From Candidatus Margulisiibacteriota bacterium (lineage in GTDB: Bacteria > Margulisbacteria > WOR-1 > O2-12-FULL-45-9 > XYB2-FULL-48-7): a DNA stretch of 64,000 nucleotides. Every line of letters begins with the position of its first letter. Position 1 is the stretch's first letter. The notes beneath the pieces are model-generated. The model had not been told where the DNA came from. It worked only from the letters and a program-made list of their open reading frames with translations, and made no database searches. Positions 42,957 through 51,366 of the stretch are shown here, piece after piece. Position numbers and translations under genes: made by a program. The stretch is taken from contig JBAZTH010000002.1 of NCBI GenBank assembly GCA_041661965.1, positions 1-64,000 on the forward strand, written 5' to 3'.

Positions 42957-44605
42957 TTTATCGTCCTCGCCAATCGCTCTTCCAGTAATTCCACGGTCAG
43001 CGGTCGGCCGTCGTAATTTAAGACCAGCGCGTCGATCTTATAACCGGCCGCCTTCAGCAATTGCGCCAACTGGCCGGTCGCGTTATCTTCAACGACAATT
43101 ATTTCTTCAACTCCCGACAAGGCCCGCCGGAGCAGCGTTAGGGGGAGCGGGTTCAGGACCAGCGGCTGAACGATCCGAACATCGAACTTCTCGGTCGCTT
43201 CAAGGCACAAATGTTTGTTCGAACCCCAGCAAACAACCGCCGTTTTGGCGCTTTTCTTACCGTAAACCGCGACCGCGTCAAGTGTTTCGATCTCTTTGAG
43301 CAAGGCCAGCTCTTTCCGCAAGCGTTTGTCCTGCATCGTTTTAGTTGTCGCGGCCTCTTCAGTCGTCGTCCCGTCTTCTTCGTGTTCGTAACTGTTGATC
43401 TTAACGACCGCTCCGGCCCGGCCCGGGAAAGCCAGCGGCGAGACGCCGCTCTCCGTTTTCGCGTAGCGGCGATAATCGCCCTGCCCGTCCCACAAAAGCG
43501 TTTTTTCTTCCGGGAAAGCTTTAACGGACGCGGGATCGAAACTATAAGCTCCTTCAGCCACGTTCTTGTCGGTCAAAATGATCGCCGGCAACTGGAACTG
43601 CCAGGCCAAGCGGAGCGCGACCCCGCTCCAGTAATAAGCTTCCTCCGCGTCCCCCGGCGCGACGATCAGCCGGGTAAATTCCCCCTGTCCCGCCGAGAGA
43701 GCAAAGTTCAGTTCGGTCTGGCAAGAATAGGTCGGCAAGCCCGTGCTTGGGCCCGGCCGCTGGCCCAAGACCACGACGATCGGCAATTCCGCCATCCCGG
43801 CAAAGCTCAAGCTTTCGGTCATCAGGCAAAACCCGCCGCCGGAAGTTCCAACCGCCGCTTTTTTTCCGGCGTAAGCAAAGCCAAGGGCCATCATGATCAC
43901 GGCGATCTCGCTCTCCGGGTGGACGACCTGCAAACTAAACGTTTCCGCCTGTTGGGCAAGGAAATGAAGAATAGTCGACGATGGGGTCATCGGATAAGCA
44001 ACATAAGCGTCCAACCCGGCCGCCATTAGGCCGAGGCCCAGCGCTTCGTTGCCGGTGACAAACGGCAAGAGATCGGGGTTTTGTTGGTCGACTTTCAAGT
44101 GGACCGTGGCGGCGTCATATCCCTGCCGGGCCAGGTTTAAATTGATCTCAATTTCTTTCTTCAGGTTGGCGCGGAGGACATTCTCCAGTTTTTCCCACGG
44201 CAGACCCAGGACCTTCGCCAGAGCGCCAAGCATGGCGGTGTTGCGGACGATCGCCGGGGCTCCCGCCGCTTTGACCAGCGAAGTTAAGGGCAGCCCCAAG
44301 CCGTCAGTTTTAACCACTTCGGAATCAAAGACCACCACCGTCTTGCTGTGGCGTTTCTCTTTATGTTTATCAATGCAGTCTTGGTTCAAGGCAAGCAAAA
44401 TATCAACGGTCTGGCGATGGCTGCCGATCTTGTTTTTTGCTCCCCGAATGATGGAGAAGGTATGTCCGCCGCGGATCAGAGAGGGATAATCGCGATAGAC
44501 GTAAAGCCGGAAACCAAGCTGGTTCAAAAGCTTGGCGATCAGGACCGCGGCCTGGTCGATCCCGTCTCCCGCCCGGCCCCCGATGAAAATAGAAAGTCCG
44601 TCCAT
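42953..44605 (-). CDS. korA: 2-oxoacid:ferredoxin oxidoreductase, fused gamma-alpha subunit
   Basis: 550 aa. Residues 1-170 are the gamma domain (FIGGRAGDGIDQAAVLIAKL; YPSLIRGGHTFSI), then the alpha PP domain from about 185 (GNEALGLGLMAAGLDAYVAYPMTPSS, VGTSGGGFCLMTE, LGQRPGPSTGLPT). This fused form is typical for KorA-type enzymes. Substrate (2-oxoglutarate against pyruvate or other) cannot be fixed by eye. First gene of a four-gene operon with its beta chain and two ferritin-like proteins; leaderless promoter upstream. Confidence 0.92.
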   Translation of the reverse strand: MDGLSIFIGGRAGDGIDQAAVLIAKLLNQLGFRLYVYRDYPSLIRGGHTFSIIRGAKNKIGSHRQTVDILLALNQDCIDKHKEKRHSKTVVVFDSEVVKTDGLGLPLTSLVKAAGAPAIVRNTAMLGALAKVLGLPWEKLENVLRANLKKEIEINLNLARQGYDAATVHLKVDQQNPDLLPFVTGNEALGLGLMAAGLDAYVAYPMTPSSTILHFLAQQAETFSLQVVHPESEIAVIMMALGFAYAGKKAAVGTSGGGFCLMTESLSFAGMAELPIVVVLGQRPGPSTGLPTYSCQTELNFALSAGQGEFTRLIVAPGDAEEAYYWSGVALRLAWQFQLPAIILTDKNVAEGAYSFDPASVKAFPEEKTLLWDGQGDYRRYAKTESGVSPLAFPGRAGAVVKINSYEHEEDGTTTEEAATTKTMQDKRLRKELALLKEIETLDAVAVYGKKSAKTAVVCWGSNKHLCLEATEKFDVRIVQPLVLNPLPLTLLRRALSGVEEIIVVEDNATGQLAQLLKAAGYKIDALVLNYDGRPLTVELLEERLARTIK

Positions 44606-44611
44606 ATCGGA

Positions 44612-44641
44612 AGTATAAAGCGGTCATGGGATAAGGGTCAA
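44612..44641 (-). promoter_or_regulatory. sigma-70-type promoter, leaderless korA operon
   Basis: On the minus strand TTGACC, 18-bp spacer, TATACT, then six bases to the ATG at 44605. No ribosome site. Confidence 0.7.
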
Positions 44642-44660
44642 GGGCTCTCTCGAAATTCCG

Positions 44661-46034
44661 CTAGGCTTTCTTATGTTTCCAGCGTCCGGTCAGGAACCAC
44701 CCGAGGTTCAAAGCGGCCAACGCGATCTGGGCAATCAGCCCGGCATACCAGACCCCGTCGACGCCGATCCCCAGCTGTTCCGAAAGAATTATCGCCAACG
44801 GGATCTGAATGATCCAGAGCGACAAGAAAGTGTTGATCATCGTCACCATCGTATCCCCCGCCCCCGAGATCGAACGGTCAAGGATCAAGCCCAGCGCGAT
44901 AAAGGGGCAACCGATCCCGGTTATCTGCATGATCACCGCCCCGATCCGGACCACTTCCGGATTAGGATCGAAAAAAGCGATCAACGGGCCGGCAAAAACA
45001 AAAAAGATCAAACCCATTACGGCCATAAACGACCCATAGATGGCCGAAGCGATCCAAGCGGTCCGGACCGCCCGTTCCGGTTTTTTCGCTCCCAGGTTAT
45101 GGCCGACCATCGTCGCCGCCGCCATCCCCATGGCAAAACCCGGCATTAAAAGCAGCATGCTAAGCCTGATACTAACCCCATAAGCCGCGACCGCCATCGT
45201 CCCAAAACCGGCCACGACCCACATCAAGACAACTCCCATCAAGCCACGCAGGGTCATCTGGATCGAAGCGGGAAAGCCGATCATTAAGATTCGACTAATG
45301 ACCGAACCGTCAATTTTATAATCATGGAGCTTCAATTGGATGTGCGACCGCCCCCGGATCATGACCTCAAAGGCGACCAAACAACCGATGCCGCGCGAAA
45401 TGATCGTCGCCAGAGCCGCGCCCGGGACTCCCATTTCCGGAAAGAAACCAACTCCGAAGATCAGGAGCGGATCAAGGATCGTGTTCAGGAGGATCGAGAA
45501 AGCCAGGATCAGCATTGGGGTCATCGTGTCCCCCGCCCCCTGCAGGACCGCCATGATCAGGAACATAAAGAAGATCACAAAGGACCCGGCAAAGGTAATG
45601 TGCATGTAGCTTGTCCCGAGCGGCATCACTTCCGGCGTCGCCCCCAGGAGTTGCAATAGCGGCGCGGATATAACATAGCCAAGGACCGCTAATATAATTG
45701 AACCGACCAAAGCAATGATCAGCGATTGCTGGACGACTCGTTCGGCCCGGCCATGCTCCTTGGCGCCGATCGCCCGGGCGACCATGGCGGTCGTCCCGAC
45801 GCCGATCCCCATCATCATAAACATCACGACCATGATGATCGAGCCGCTCATCGCCACTGCCGCCAAAGCGGTGGAACCGAGCCGGCCAACCCAGAACATA
45901 TTGACCAGCTCAAACATTGTCTGTAAAAAGTTGCTGACGATCATCGGGGTCGCCAGGAAAAAGATGTTCTTGGCGATGCTCCCATCGGTTAAGTCGCGCC
46001 GTTCTTTAAATTTATGGTAAAGCCGTTTGATCAT
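44661..46034 (-). CDS. MATE-family efflux transporter
   Basis: 457 aa, 12 helices. IFFLATPMIVSNFLQTMFELVNMFWVGRLG at the start and the matching second half (ISRILMIGFPASIQMTLRGL) show the two-fold MATE layout. FLIMAVLQGAGDTMTPM and DRSISGAGDTMVTMI are conserved internal repeats. Exports drugs or metabolites with Na+ or H+. A leader with three palindromes precedes it (46048-46144). Confidence 0.93.
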   Translation of the reverse strand: MIKRLYHKFKERRDLTDGSIAKNIFFLATPMIVSNFLQTMFELVNMFWVGRLGSTALAAVAMSGSIIMVVMFMMMGIGVGTTAMVARAIGAKEHGRAERVVQQSLIIALVGSIILAVLGYVISAPLLQLLGATPEVMPLGTSYMHITFAGSFVIFFMFLIMAVLQGAGDTMTPMLILAFSILLNTILDPLLIFGVGFFPEMGVPGAALATIISRGIGCLVAFEVMIRGRSHIQLKLHDYKIDGSVISRILMIGFPASIQMTLRGLMGVVLMWVVAGFGTMAVAAYGVSIRLSMLLLMPGFAMGMAAATMVGHNLGAKKPERAVRTAWIASAIYGSFMAVMGLIFFVFAGPLIAFFDPNPEVVRIGAVIMQITGIGCPFIALGLILDRSISGAGDTMVTMINTFLSLWIIQIPLAIILSEQLGIGVDGVWYAGLIAQIALAALNLGWFLTGRWKHKKA

Positions 46035-46047
46035 TTAATTAATTCCC

Positions 46048-46144
46048 GGAGGCCTGCGACAATATCGTCGCGGCCTCCAATTTAACCGCGCAATTAATTG
46101 CGCGGTTAAATAAAACTTGGAAGCCGTCCCGATCCGATCGGGAC
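46048..46144 (-). promoter_or_regulatory. three consecutive palindromes upstream of the MATE gene
   Basis: GGAGGCC-(T)-GCGAC ... GTCGC-(G)-GGCCTCC-type hairpin at 46048-46078; a 30-bp perfect palindrome at 46081-46110 centred on GCAATTAATTGC; and GTCCCGATC-C-GATCGGGAC at 46126-46144. They fill most of the 167 bp between bioC and the MATE start. They could be a structured leader, operator sites, or bioC termination. No known riboswitch pattern matched by eye. Confidence 0.55.
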
Positions 46145-46201
46145 AAGTTTACGTTTCTCATTGACAACCTTTTTCATCAGTCCCGCAGGTTTCCGTCTTT
46201 A

Positions 46202-46897
46202 TCATTTAATTGCCGTTCCTATTATAACTTCGTAACTCGCAGTAAACGGCCGTTTTTTTAAGCCGGTGATCTTCCCCGGTTTCTCGCTATTGATCGGACT
46301 GTTCGCCCCGATCGACCGCAAATGACCGACCAGCTCCTTAACTCCGGGAAAAGTCTGTCTGACGAGGTCGGTCTTCACCTCCACCTGGGAAAAAGACTTT
46401 AGGCTCTCTGCTAACTTCACCGGAGCCGGAAAATCATTAATGCGGAAGCCACAGGCTTTGAGTTCGGCCAAGGTCCCGGGCCCGAAAGTGGCAAAAACAA
46501 ATCGCCCGCCGGGAAGGAGTAATTTTAGCACATTATTAAAAACTTTCTCCACTTTCATCCATTGCAGGGAAGCGTTTGCGACGATTAGGTCATATTGGCC
46601 ATCATTATATTGCTCACCGTCGGCAACCAGATATTTGATGTTCGCCCGCTGGTTCCGCTCTCTGGCCTCGGCGATCATCCCCGGCGCGATATCAACCCCC
46701 ACGACCCTGGCGAGAGGGAATTTTTCCGCCAGCCGTCTGGTCAGGTAGCCCGTCCCGCACCCCAGGTCCAGGATCCTGGTCGGACAAACCCCGGTTAAAG
46801 CGTAAAGCCGGTCCGCCATTTCCTTTTGTAAAATAGCCTCGGAATCGTAAGCCGCGGCCCCGCGGGAAAAATTCCGTTTGATCAGTTCTTTACCCAT
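46202..46897 (-). CDS. bioC: malonyl-ACP O-methyltransferase (biotin synthesis)
   Basis: 231 aa. KRNFSRGAAAYDSEAILQKEM is the BioC N-terminus; ILDLGCGTGYLTRRLAEK binds SAM; FATFGPGTLAELKAC is the family-specific strand. It methylates malonyl-ACP so fatty-acid enzymes can make pimeloyl-ACP. The ATG at 46897 overlaps the bioH end; a TTG at 46903 is an alternative. Together with bioH it starts the biotin pathway. Confidence 0.9.
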   Translation of the reverse strand: MGKELIKRNFSRGAAAYDSEAILQKEMADRLYALTGVCPTRILDLGCGTGYLTRRLAEKFPLARVVGVDIAPGMIAEARERNQRANIKYLVADGEQYNDGQYDLIVANASLQWMKVEKVFNNVLKLLLPGGRFVFATFGPGTLAELKACGFRINDFPAPVKLAESLKSFSQVEVKTDLVRQTFPGVKELVGHLRSIGANSPINSEKPGKITGLKKRPFTASYEVIIGTAIK

Positions 46898-47528
46898 GGG
46901 CAAAATCCGCGATCAAACCGGCCAGTTCGGTTTTCGCTTCAAGCTGGGGAACATGCCCCACCCCTTTGAGCCAGGCCAAACGGCTCTCCGGAATATTCTT
47001 GGCGGTAAATTCCGCCGCCGCCGGCAAACAAATCTCATCTTGATCGCCGTGAACGACCAGGGTCGGCAGACGAAGTTCGCTGATCTCTTCGCGCAGATCG
47101 ACCGCCGCCAAGGCTGCTAATTCGTGCGCAGCGGAATCGGGCGGCAGGTCAAGCGGCGCGACCGGTTTTTTCTCTTTAAAGACCAGTTCGTAAAACGCCC
47201 CCAAACCTTCCCGCTTGATCTTCTTCGTTAAGCGGGCTAGCAAAGCGGGCGATAGTCCCGCAGGATAATCTGCGGCGGCCAGGAATTTCGGGGTCGTGGA
47301 GATGAGGACCAGGCGGGCGACTTTGTCCGGTGCCAACAGCGCTGCCTTGACCGCCAGCATCCCCCCCATCGACCAACCGACCAGGCAACTCTGCGGCGGC
47401 AGCATTTCCGCCACCCGGCGGGCTTCGACCGCCAGATCTTCAAAACAAAGTTCCGGCGCCGACCCGGCCGGCAGCTCTTGCCAGATCCCCGGACCAACGG
47501 CAAAGCCGTGCAAGTAAACGATTTCCAT
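46890..47528 (-). CDS. bioH: pimeloyl-ACP methyl ester esterase, BioH-like
   Basis: 212 aa alpha/beta hydrolase. VYLHGFAVGPGIWQEL (oxyanion), LVGWSMGGMLAVKAAL (nucleophile Ser), VVHGDQDEICLP (Asp) and LKGVGHVPQLEAK (His) give the triad. The GWSxGG elbow and its overlap with bioC support BioH. It removes the methyl group that BioC added. Divergent from the Omp85 gene with only 23 bp between start codons. Confidence 0.87.
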   Translation of the reverse strand: MEIVYLHGFAVGPGIWQELPAGSAPELCFEDLAVEARRVAEMLPPQSCLVGWSMGGMLAVKAALLAPDKVARLVLISTTPKFLAAADYPAGLSPALLARLTKKIKREGLGAFYELVFKEKKPVAPLDLPPDSAAHELAALAAVDLREEISELRLPTLVVHGDQDEICLPAAAEFTAKNIPESRLAWLKGVGHVPQLEAKTELAGLIADFAHG

Positions 47529-47536
47529 CTCTCTAT

Positions 47537-47544
47537 GTTATAAT
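47537..47544. promoter_or_regulatory. overlapping divergent -10 boxes of bioH and the Omp85 gene
   Basis: Plus strand TGTTATAAT (TATAAT 47539-47544) ends seven bases before the ATG at 47552; minus strand TATAAC (47537-47542) ends eight bases before the ATG at 47528. The whole intergenic space is 23 bp. Confidence 0.6.
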
Positions 47545-47551
47545 TTCCACA

Positions 47552-48604
47552 ATGAATTATCAAGGAAGGGCCGCCGCGTTCTTGCTCGCTTGCCTCCTCC
47601 TTTTTACCCAACCGGCGGCGGCAGAAAAACCTTTTACTTACAATGTCCTCCCTTACGCTTTCTATGATTCCTCGCTCGGCACGATGGGCGGCCTGTTCGG
47701 CGCCAGCCGGAACCTCTTTCAGCGCGACGAACTGATCAACGTCTATTTCAACCTGGTCAACAGCGGAGCCAAGGAAGTCAATCTGGCCAGCGCCTGGCCG
47801 AGCAAAGAACTCCGCTACGACCATGAAAAGACCCCTTTCGCCGTCGACACCGAGCTTTCGGTCGGGACCGCCGTCGACGACCGTTTCTATGGCCTTGGAA
47901 TGGGAACGTCCGACAAGCAATACTCAAATTACAATAATAATTACACTAACCTCCGGCTTTATCTGATCAAGCCGGTGACCAAACAACTCCGGATCGGTTT
48001 GATGCTTCACTCCTCTAACAACCAGCTTTTTATGATCAACAACCAGCTCAATCCGATCACGACCGAGATCGAAGACCAGCTGCGCAATTATCAGGTCGTG
48101 AGTTTTTTCCTGAAGGGGGAAGAGTTCGATAGCCCTCTCAATCCGGCGAACAGCTGGGGAATGATGAACTCGATCGACTTTGGCTCCGCCAACTTCGTCC
48201 GCTGGAAAACCGAGCTGACCCGGACGGTCTCCCTCCTGGCCGATCATGTTCTGGCGAGCCGCTTGGCCGTCGTTCAAATAAGCGGCGAGAAGATCCCCCT
48301 GTACGAATACGCGACCCTGGGCGGGCGAAACAACCTGCGGGGCTATCCCTGGTACCGCTTCCGCGGCAAGGGATCAACGCTGGCTAACCTGGAATATCGC
48401 TTTCCCCTGATCTGGGGATTGGGAGGAGTCCTCTTGCTCGATAGCGGACGCGTCTATAATGAAGCGGGGAATTTCGATCTGGGCTGGGCGACCAATTACG
48501 GGCTTGGCCTCCGGCTCTATCTGCCGACCATGACCTTGCGGGCCGACTACAGCGTTTCTAACGAAGGTGGCTTCGTCACCTTCTATTACAATCACGCCTT
48601 TTAG
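47552..48604 (+). CDS. Omp85-superfamily outer-membrane barrel protein without POTRA domains
   Basis: 350 aa. Signal peptide (AAAFLLACLLLFTQPAAA) then a beta-barrel. GGRNNLRGYPWYRFRGKGS is the loop-6 lip motif of BamA/TamA, followed by LANLEYRFPLIWGLGGVLLL. The last residue is Phe, the usual barrel end signal. Residues before the barrel are too few for POTRA domains. May insert or export proteins or lipids, and shows that the cell has an outer membrane. It interrupts the biotin genes. Confidence 0.88.
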   Translation: MNYQGRAAAFLLACLLLFTQPAAAEKPFTYNVLPYAFYDSSLGTMGGLFGASRNLFQRDELINVYFNLVNSGAKEVNLASAWPSKELRYDHEKTPFAVDTELSVGTAVDDRFYGLGMGTSDKQYSNYNNNYTNLRLYLIKPVTKQLRIGLMLHSSNNQLFMINNQLNPITTEIEDQLRNYQVVSFFLKGEEFDSPLNPANSWGMMNSIDFGSANFVRWKTELTRTVSLLADHVLASRLAVVQISGEKIPLYEYATLGGRNNLRGYPWYRFRGKGSTLANLEYRFPLIWGLGGVLLLDSGRVYNEAGNFDLGWATNYGLGLRLYLPTMTLRADYSVSNEGGFVTFYYNHAF

Positions 48605-48630
48605 CTCTCCCTTATCCGGCAAGGATTTGG

Positions 48631-48636
48631 TATAAT
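48631..48636 (+). promoter_or_regulatory. extended -10 promoter, leaderless bioBFD mRNA
   Basis: TGGTATAAT ends six bases before the GTG at 48643. No ribosome site. Confidence 0.6.
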
Positions 48637-48642
48637 TTCAGA

Positions 48643-49632
48643 GTGAAACATCAAGCCTTAGCCGAAGCGGTCCTAAGCGATCATAAAATCAGCCAAGCGG
48701 AAGCGCTCGAACTGATCGCGACCCCGGACGAGCGGACATTTGAACTGCTCGCCGCCGCCAACCGGCTCCGCCACCACTTCAAGGGGAACAAGGTCCGGCT
48801 CTGCGCCATCGTCAACGCCAAGTCAGGGCGCTGCAGCGAGAACTGTTCCTTCTGCGCCCAATCGGGACATTACAAGACCGACGCCGAGGTCTACCCGCTC
48901 CTGCCGGCCGAGGAGATCACCGCGACCGCCCGGAAAGCCGAAAAAGAACAACAGGCGACTTGTTTCTCGATCGTCACTTCAGGCCGGGGGGTCAACACCG
49001 AGAAGGATCTCGCCGAGATCTCCGGCGCCCTTCAGCAGATCAGCGGCTCGACTAAAATGAACCGCTGCGCCTCTCTCGGCATCCTCGACCGCCCAACGAT
49101 CAAAAAGCTAAAAGAAGCCGGTTTAAAAAAGCTCCATCATAACCTTGAAGCGGCGGAAAGTTTTTTCGCCAATGTCTGCACCACCCACACCTACGCCGAG
49201 CGGGTCGAAACGATCAAGAACGCGAAAGCGGAAGGAGTGGCGGTCTGCGCCGGCGGAATTTTCAATCTTGGGGAAAGCCTGGAACAGCGGATCGAACTCG
49301 CCCTCACCCTGCGGGAGTTAGCGGTCGATTCCGTCCCAATCAATATTCTTAACCCGGTTGCCGGAACGCCGGCCGCGGCTAAGCCCCAGCCGATCACCCC
49401 ACTGGAGGTCTTGCGGCTGATCGCGACTTATCGTTTTATTCTCCCGGCCCAGGATATCGGCCTCTTTGGCGGACGGGAAAAAGCCCTCGGGCAATTGCAA
49501 CCGCTGATGTTTATCGCCGGAGCAAATGTTACTTTGGTTGGTAATTATTTAACGACGTCAGGCCAATCGGCCGAACAAGACCTCGCCATGATCAAAGCGC
49601 TGGGATTAGAGGTCGAAGAGACCACGTGTTAG
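48643..49632 (+). CDS. bioB: biotin synthase
   Basis: 329 aa, radical SAM. GRCSENCSFCAQSGHY holds CX3CX2C; the [2Fe-2S] Cys sites are present (RLCAIV, MNRCASLG, VCAGGIF) and HHNLEAAESFFANVCTTHTY is the substrate loop. It inserts sulfur into dethiobiotin. GTG start directly after the -10 box. bioF overlaps by seven bases. No bioA is in the window. Confidence 0.97.
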   Translation: MKHQALAEAVLSDHKISQAEALELIATPDERTFELLAAANRLRHHFKGNKVRLCAIVNAKSGRCSENCSFCAQSGHYKTDAEVYPLLPAEEITATARKAEKEQQATCFSIVTSGRGVNTEKDLAEISGALQQISGSTKMNRCASLGILDRPTIKKLKEAGLKKLHHNLEAAESFFANVCTTHTYAERVETIKNAKAEGVAVCAGGIFNLGESLEQRIELALTLRELAVDSVPINILNPVAGTPAAAKPQPITPLEVLRLIATYRFILPAQDIGLFGGREKALGQLQPLMFIAGANVTLVGNYLTTSGQSAEQDLAMIKALGLEVEETTC

Positions 49633-50720
49633 AGTTCATCAATCAGGAACTCGAGACGCAGAAACAAGCCGGTCTTTATCGTTCCCTCAATGCTGTGACC
49701 AAAAATAACGGCCGACTTATCGAAATCGACGGCAAACAACTGGTCAATTTCTGTTCCAATAATTATCTTGGCCTTGCTAATCACCCTAAGATTGTTGAAC
49801 AAGCGGCCACCACGCTCAAAGAATTCGGCGTCGGCGCGACCGGCTCGGCCCTGATCTGCGGCTGGACCAAATATCATGAGGCGCTGGTCAAAAAGCTGGC
49901 CGCTTACAAAAAACGAGCAGCAGCCATCCTCTTCCCGACCGGTTACCAGGCCAATCTGGGGGCGATCACCGCCCTGGTCGGAGAAGAAGACACCGTCATT
50001 ATCGACCGGCTGAACCATGCCAGCATTATTGACGCCTGCCATCTCTCTAAAGCCAAACTTCAAGTCTATAAACACCGCGACTTAGCCTCATTGGAAGCGG
50101 TCTTAAAACGGTCAGCTAAGTTCAAGAAACGGCTGATCGTCACCGACACTGTTTTCAGCATGGATGGCGATCTGGCCCCGCTGGCCGAGATCGTTAAACT
50201 CGCCAAGCGGTATGACGCCATCACCCTGGCCGACTACGCCCACGCCACCGGGGTGGTCGAACTACCCGGCGAGCCGGAGATCGTCATGGGAACACTGTCC
50301 AAAGCGCTCGGCAGCCTGGGTGGTTTTATCGCCGGCAGCGAGGAATTGATCGACTTCTTACGGAACAAAGCCCGCAGTTTTATCTACACGACCGCTCTCC
50401 CCCCCAGCGCCTGCGCCGCCGCCATCGCCGCGCTGGAAGTTATGGAACAGGAACCGGAAAGACGAGAGCGTTTGTGGTCAAATATCAATTATTTTCATTC
50501 CTCCGCCTTTTCTCCAATCATTCCGATCATTATCGGCGACAACGAAAAAACCGTCCGGGTCTCGCGACAGTTATACGACCGGGGCTTTTTCGTTTCCGCC
50601 ATCCGTCCGCCAACCGTTCCCGACGGCGAAGCCCGCTTGCGGATCACGATCACCAGCGAACATACCAAGGAGGACCTCGAATGCCTGGCATCTTCATTAC
50701 GGGAACTGATACCGGCGTAG
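49626..50720 (+). CDS. bioF: 8-amino-7-oxononanoate synthase
   Basis: 364 aa PLP enzyme. FCSNNYLGLANHPKIVE, ATGSALICGWTKYHEALVK, FSMDGDLAPLAEIVKLAKRY and GTLSKALGSLGGF (catalytic Lys) are typical. GTG start at 49626, inside the bioB end. Condenses pimeloyl-ACP/CoA with alanine. Overlaps bioD by 40 bp. Confidence 0.96.
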   Translation: MLEFINQELETQKQAGLYRSLNAVTKNNGRLIEIDGKQLVNFCSNNYLGLANHPKIVEQAATTLKEFGVGATGSALICGWTKYHEALVKKLAAYKKRAAAILFPTGYQANLGAITALVGEEDTVIIDRLNHASIIDACHLSKAKLQVYKHRDLASLEAVLKRSAKFKKRLIVTDTVFSMDGDLAPLAEIVKLAKRYDAITLADYAHATGVVELPGEPEIVMGTLSKALGSLGGFIAGSEELIDFLRNKARSFIYTTALPPSACAAAIAALEVMEQEPERRERLWSNINYFHSSAFSPIIPIIIGDNEKTVRVSRQLYDRGFFVSAIRPPTVPDGEARLRITITSEHTKEDLECLASSLRELIPA

Positions 50721-51292
50721 GCAAGACCTACGTCACTCAATATCTGGCCGAGGAATTCCGCCGCCAGGGAAGCGACGTCGGAATAATGAAGCCGATCTCC
50801 TGCGGCCCGGACAATGACGCTCTCCAGCTCAAAAAGAAGCTCAAGCTAAACGATCCTATCGAGCTGATCAACCCAATCCAGCTAAAATATCCTCTCGCGC
50901 CCCTCTCCGCCTCCCGCCTCGAAAAGAAAAAGATCGACCTTAAAAAGATCTTTGCCGCTTTTAAGAAGCTGGAGAAAAAACACGACCTGATCCTTATCGA
51001 AGGGGTCGGCGGCGTGGCAGTCCCGATCACCAGCAACTACTGCGTGATCGACCTGATCAAAGAACTGAACACGCCGACCATCGTCGTCGCCCGGGCGGGC
51101 CTGGGAACGATCAACCACACCCTGCTGACGGTCAGCGCGCTGAAAGACCAGGAGATCGAGATCATGGGGATAATCCTGAACGGCTTCCGGGGCAAAGACC
51201 GGGCGGAAAAGAGCAACGACGAAGTGATCGAGGAGCTAAGCGGGGTTCCGGTGATTGGCCGACTTAAATATAATACGAATACTCGAATATAA
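50681..51292 (+). CDS. bioD: dethiobiotin synthetase
   Basis: 203 aa. GIFITGTDTGVGKTYVTQYL (P-loop), IMKPISCGPDND, LILIEGVGGVAVPI and PTIVVARAGLGTINHTLL are diagnostic. ATG at 50681 has AAGGAGG seven bases upstream and lies in the bioF end; the frame is open further up but that part is bioF shadow. The C-terminus (KYNTNTRI) is encoded by the first unit of a 19-bp tandem repeat. Confidence 0.95.
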   Translation: MPGIFITGTDTGVGKTYVTQYLAEEFRRQGSDVGIMKPISCGPDNDALQLKKKLKLNDPIELINPIQLKYPLAPLSASRLEKKKIDLKKIFAAFKKLEKKHDLILIEGVGGVAVPITSNYCVIDLIKELNTPTIVVARAGLGTINHTLLTVSALKDQEIEIMGIILNGFRGKDRAEKSNDEVIEELSGVPVIGRLKYNTNTRI

Positions 51293-51326
51293 TACGAATA
51301 CACGAATATAATACGAATGCACGAAT
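51270..51326. repeat. three 19-bp tandem units at the bioD 3' end
   Basis: ATAATACGAATACTCGAAT, ATAATACGAATACACGAAT and ATAATACGAATGCACGAAT follow each other. An inverted relative (TGTATTCGTATCATTTTCG) sits at 51357-51376, in the queH end. The first unit encodes the last BioD residues. Confidence 0.9.
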
Positions 51327-51366
51327 ATCTTTATTAGTGAATTAGTTTCCCATTAGTGTATTCGTA

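Noticed and set aside
43211..44029. 272-aa plus-strand frame opposite korA
   Set aside because: Antisense shadow; the korA motifs on the other strand are unambiguous.
46048..46144. Known riboswitch (guanidine, PreQ1 or similar) before the MATE gene
   Set aside because: The stems are simple palindromes without the conserved loops of a riboswitch that I know.
51270..51326. CRISPR array
   Set aside because: 19-bp units are directly adjacent with no spacers, and no cas genes are in the window; the Cas4-like domain at 16278 is part of a DUF2779-type fusion.
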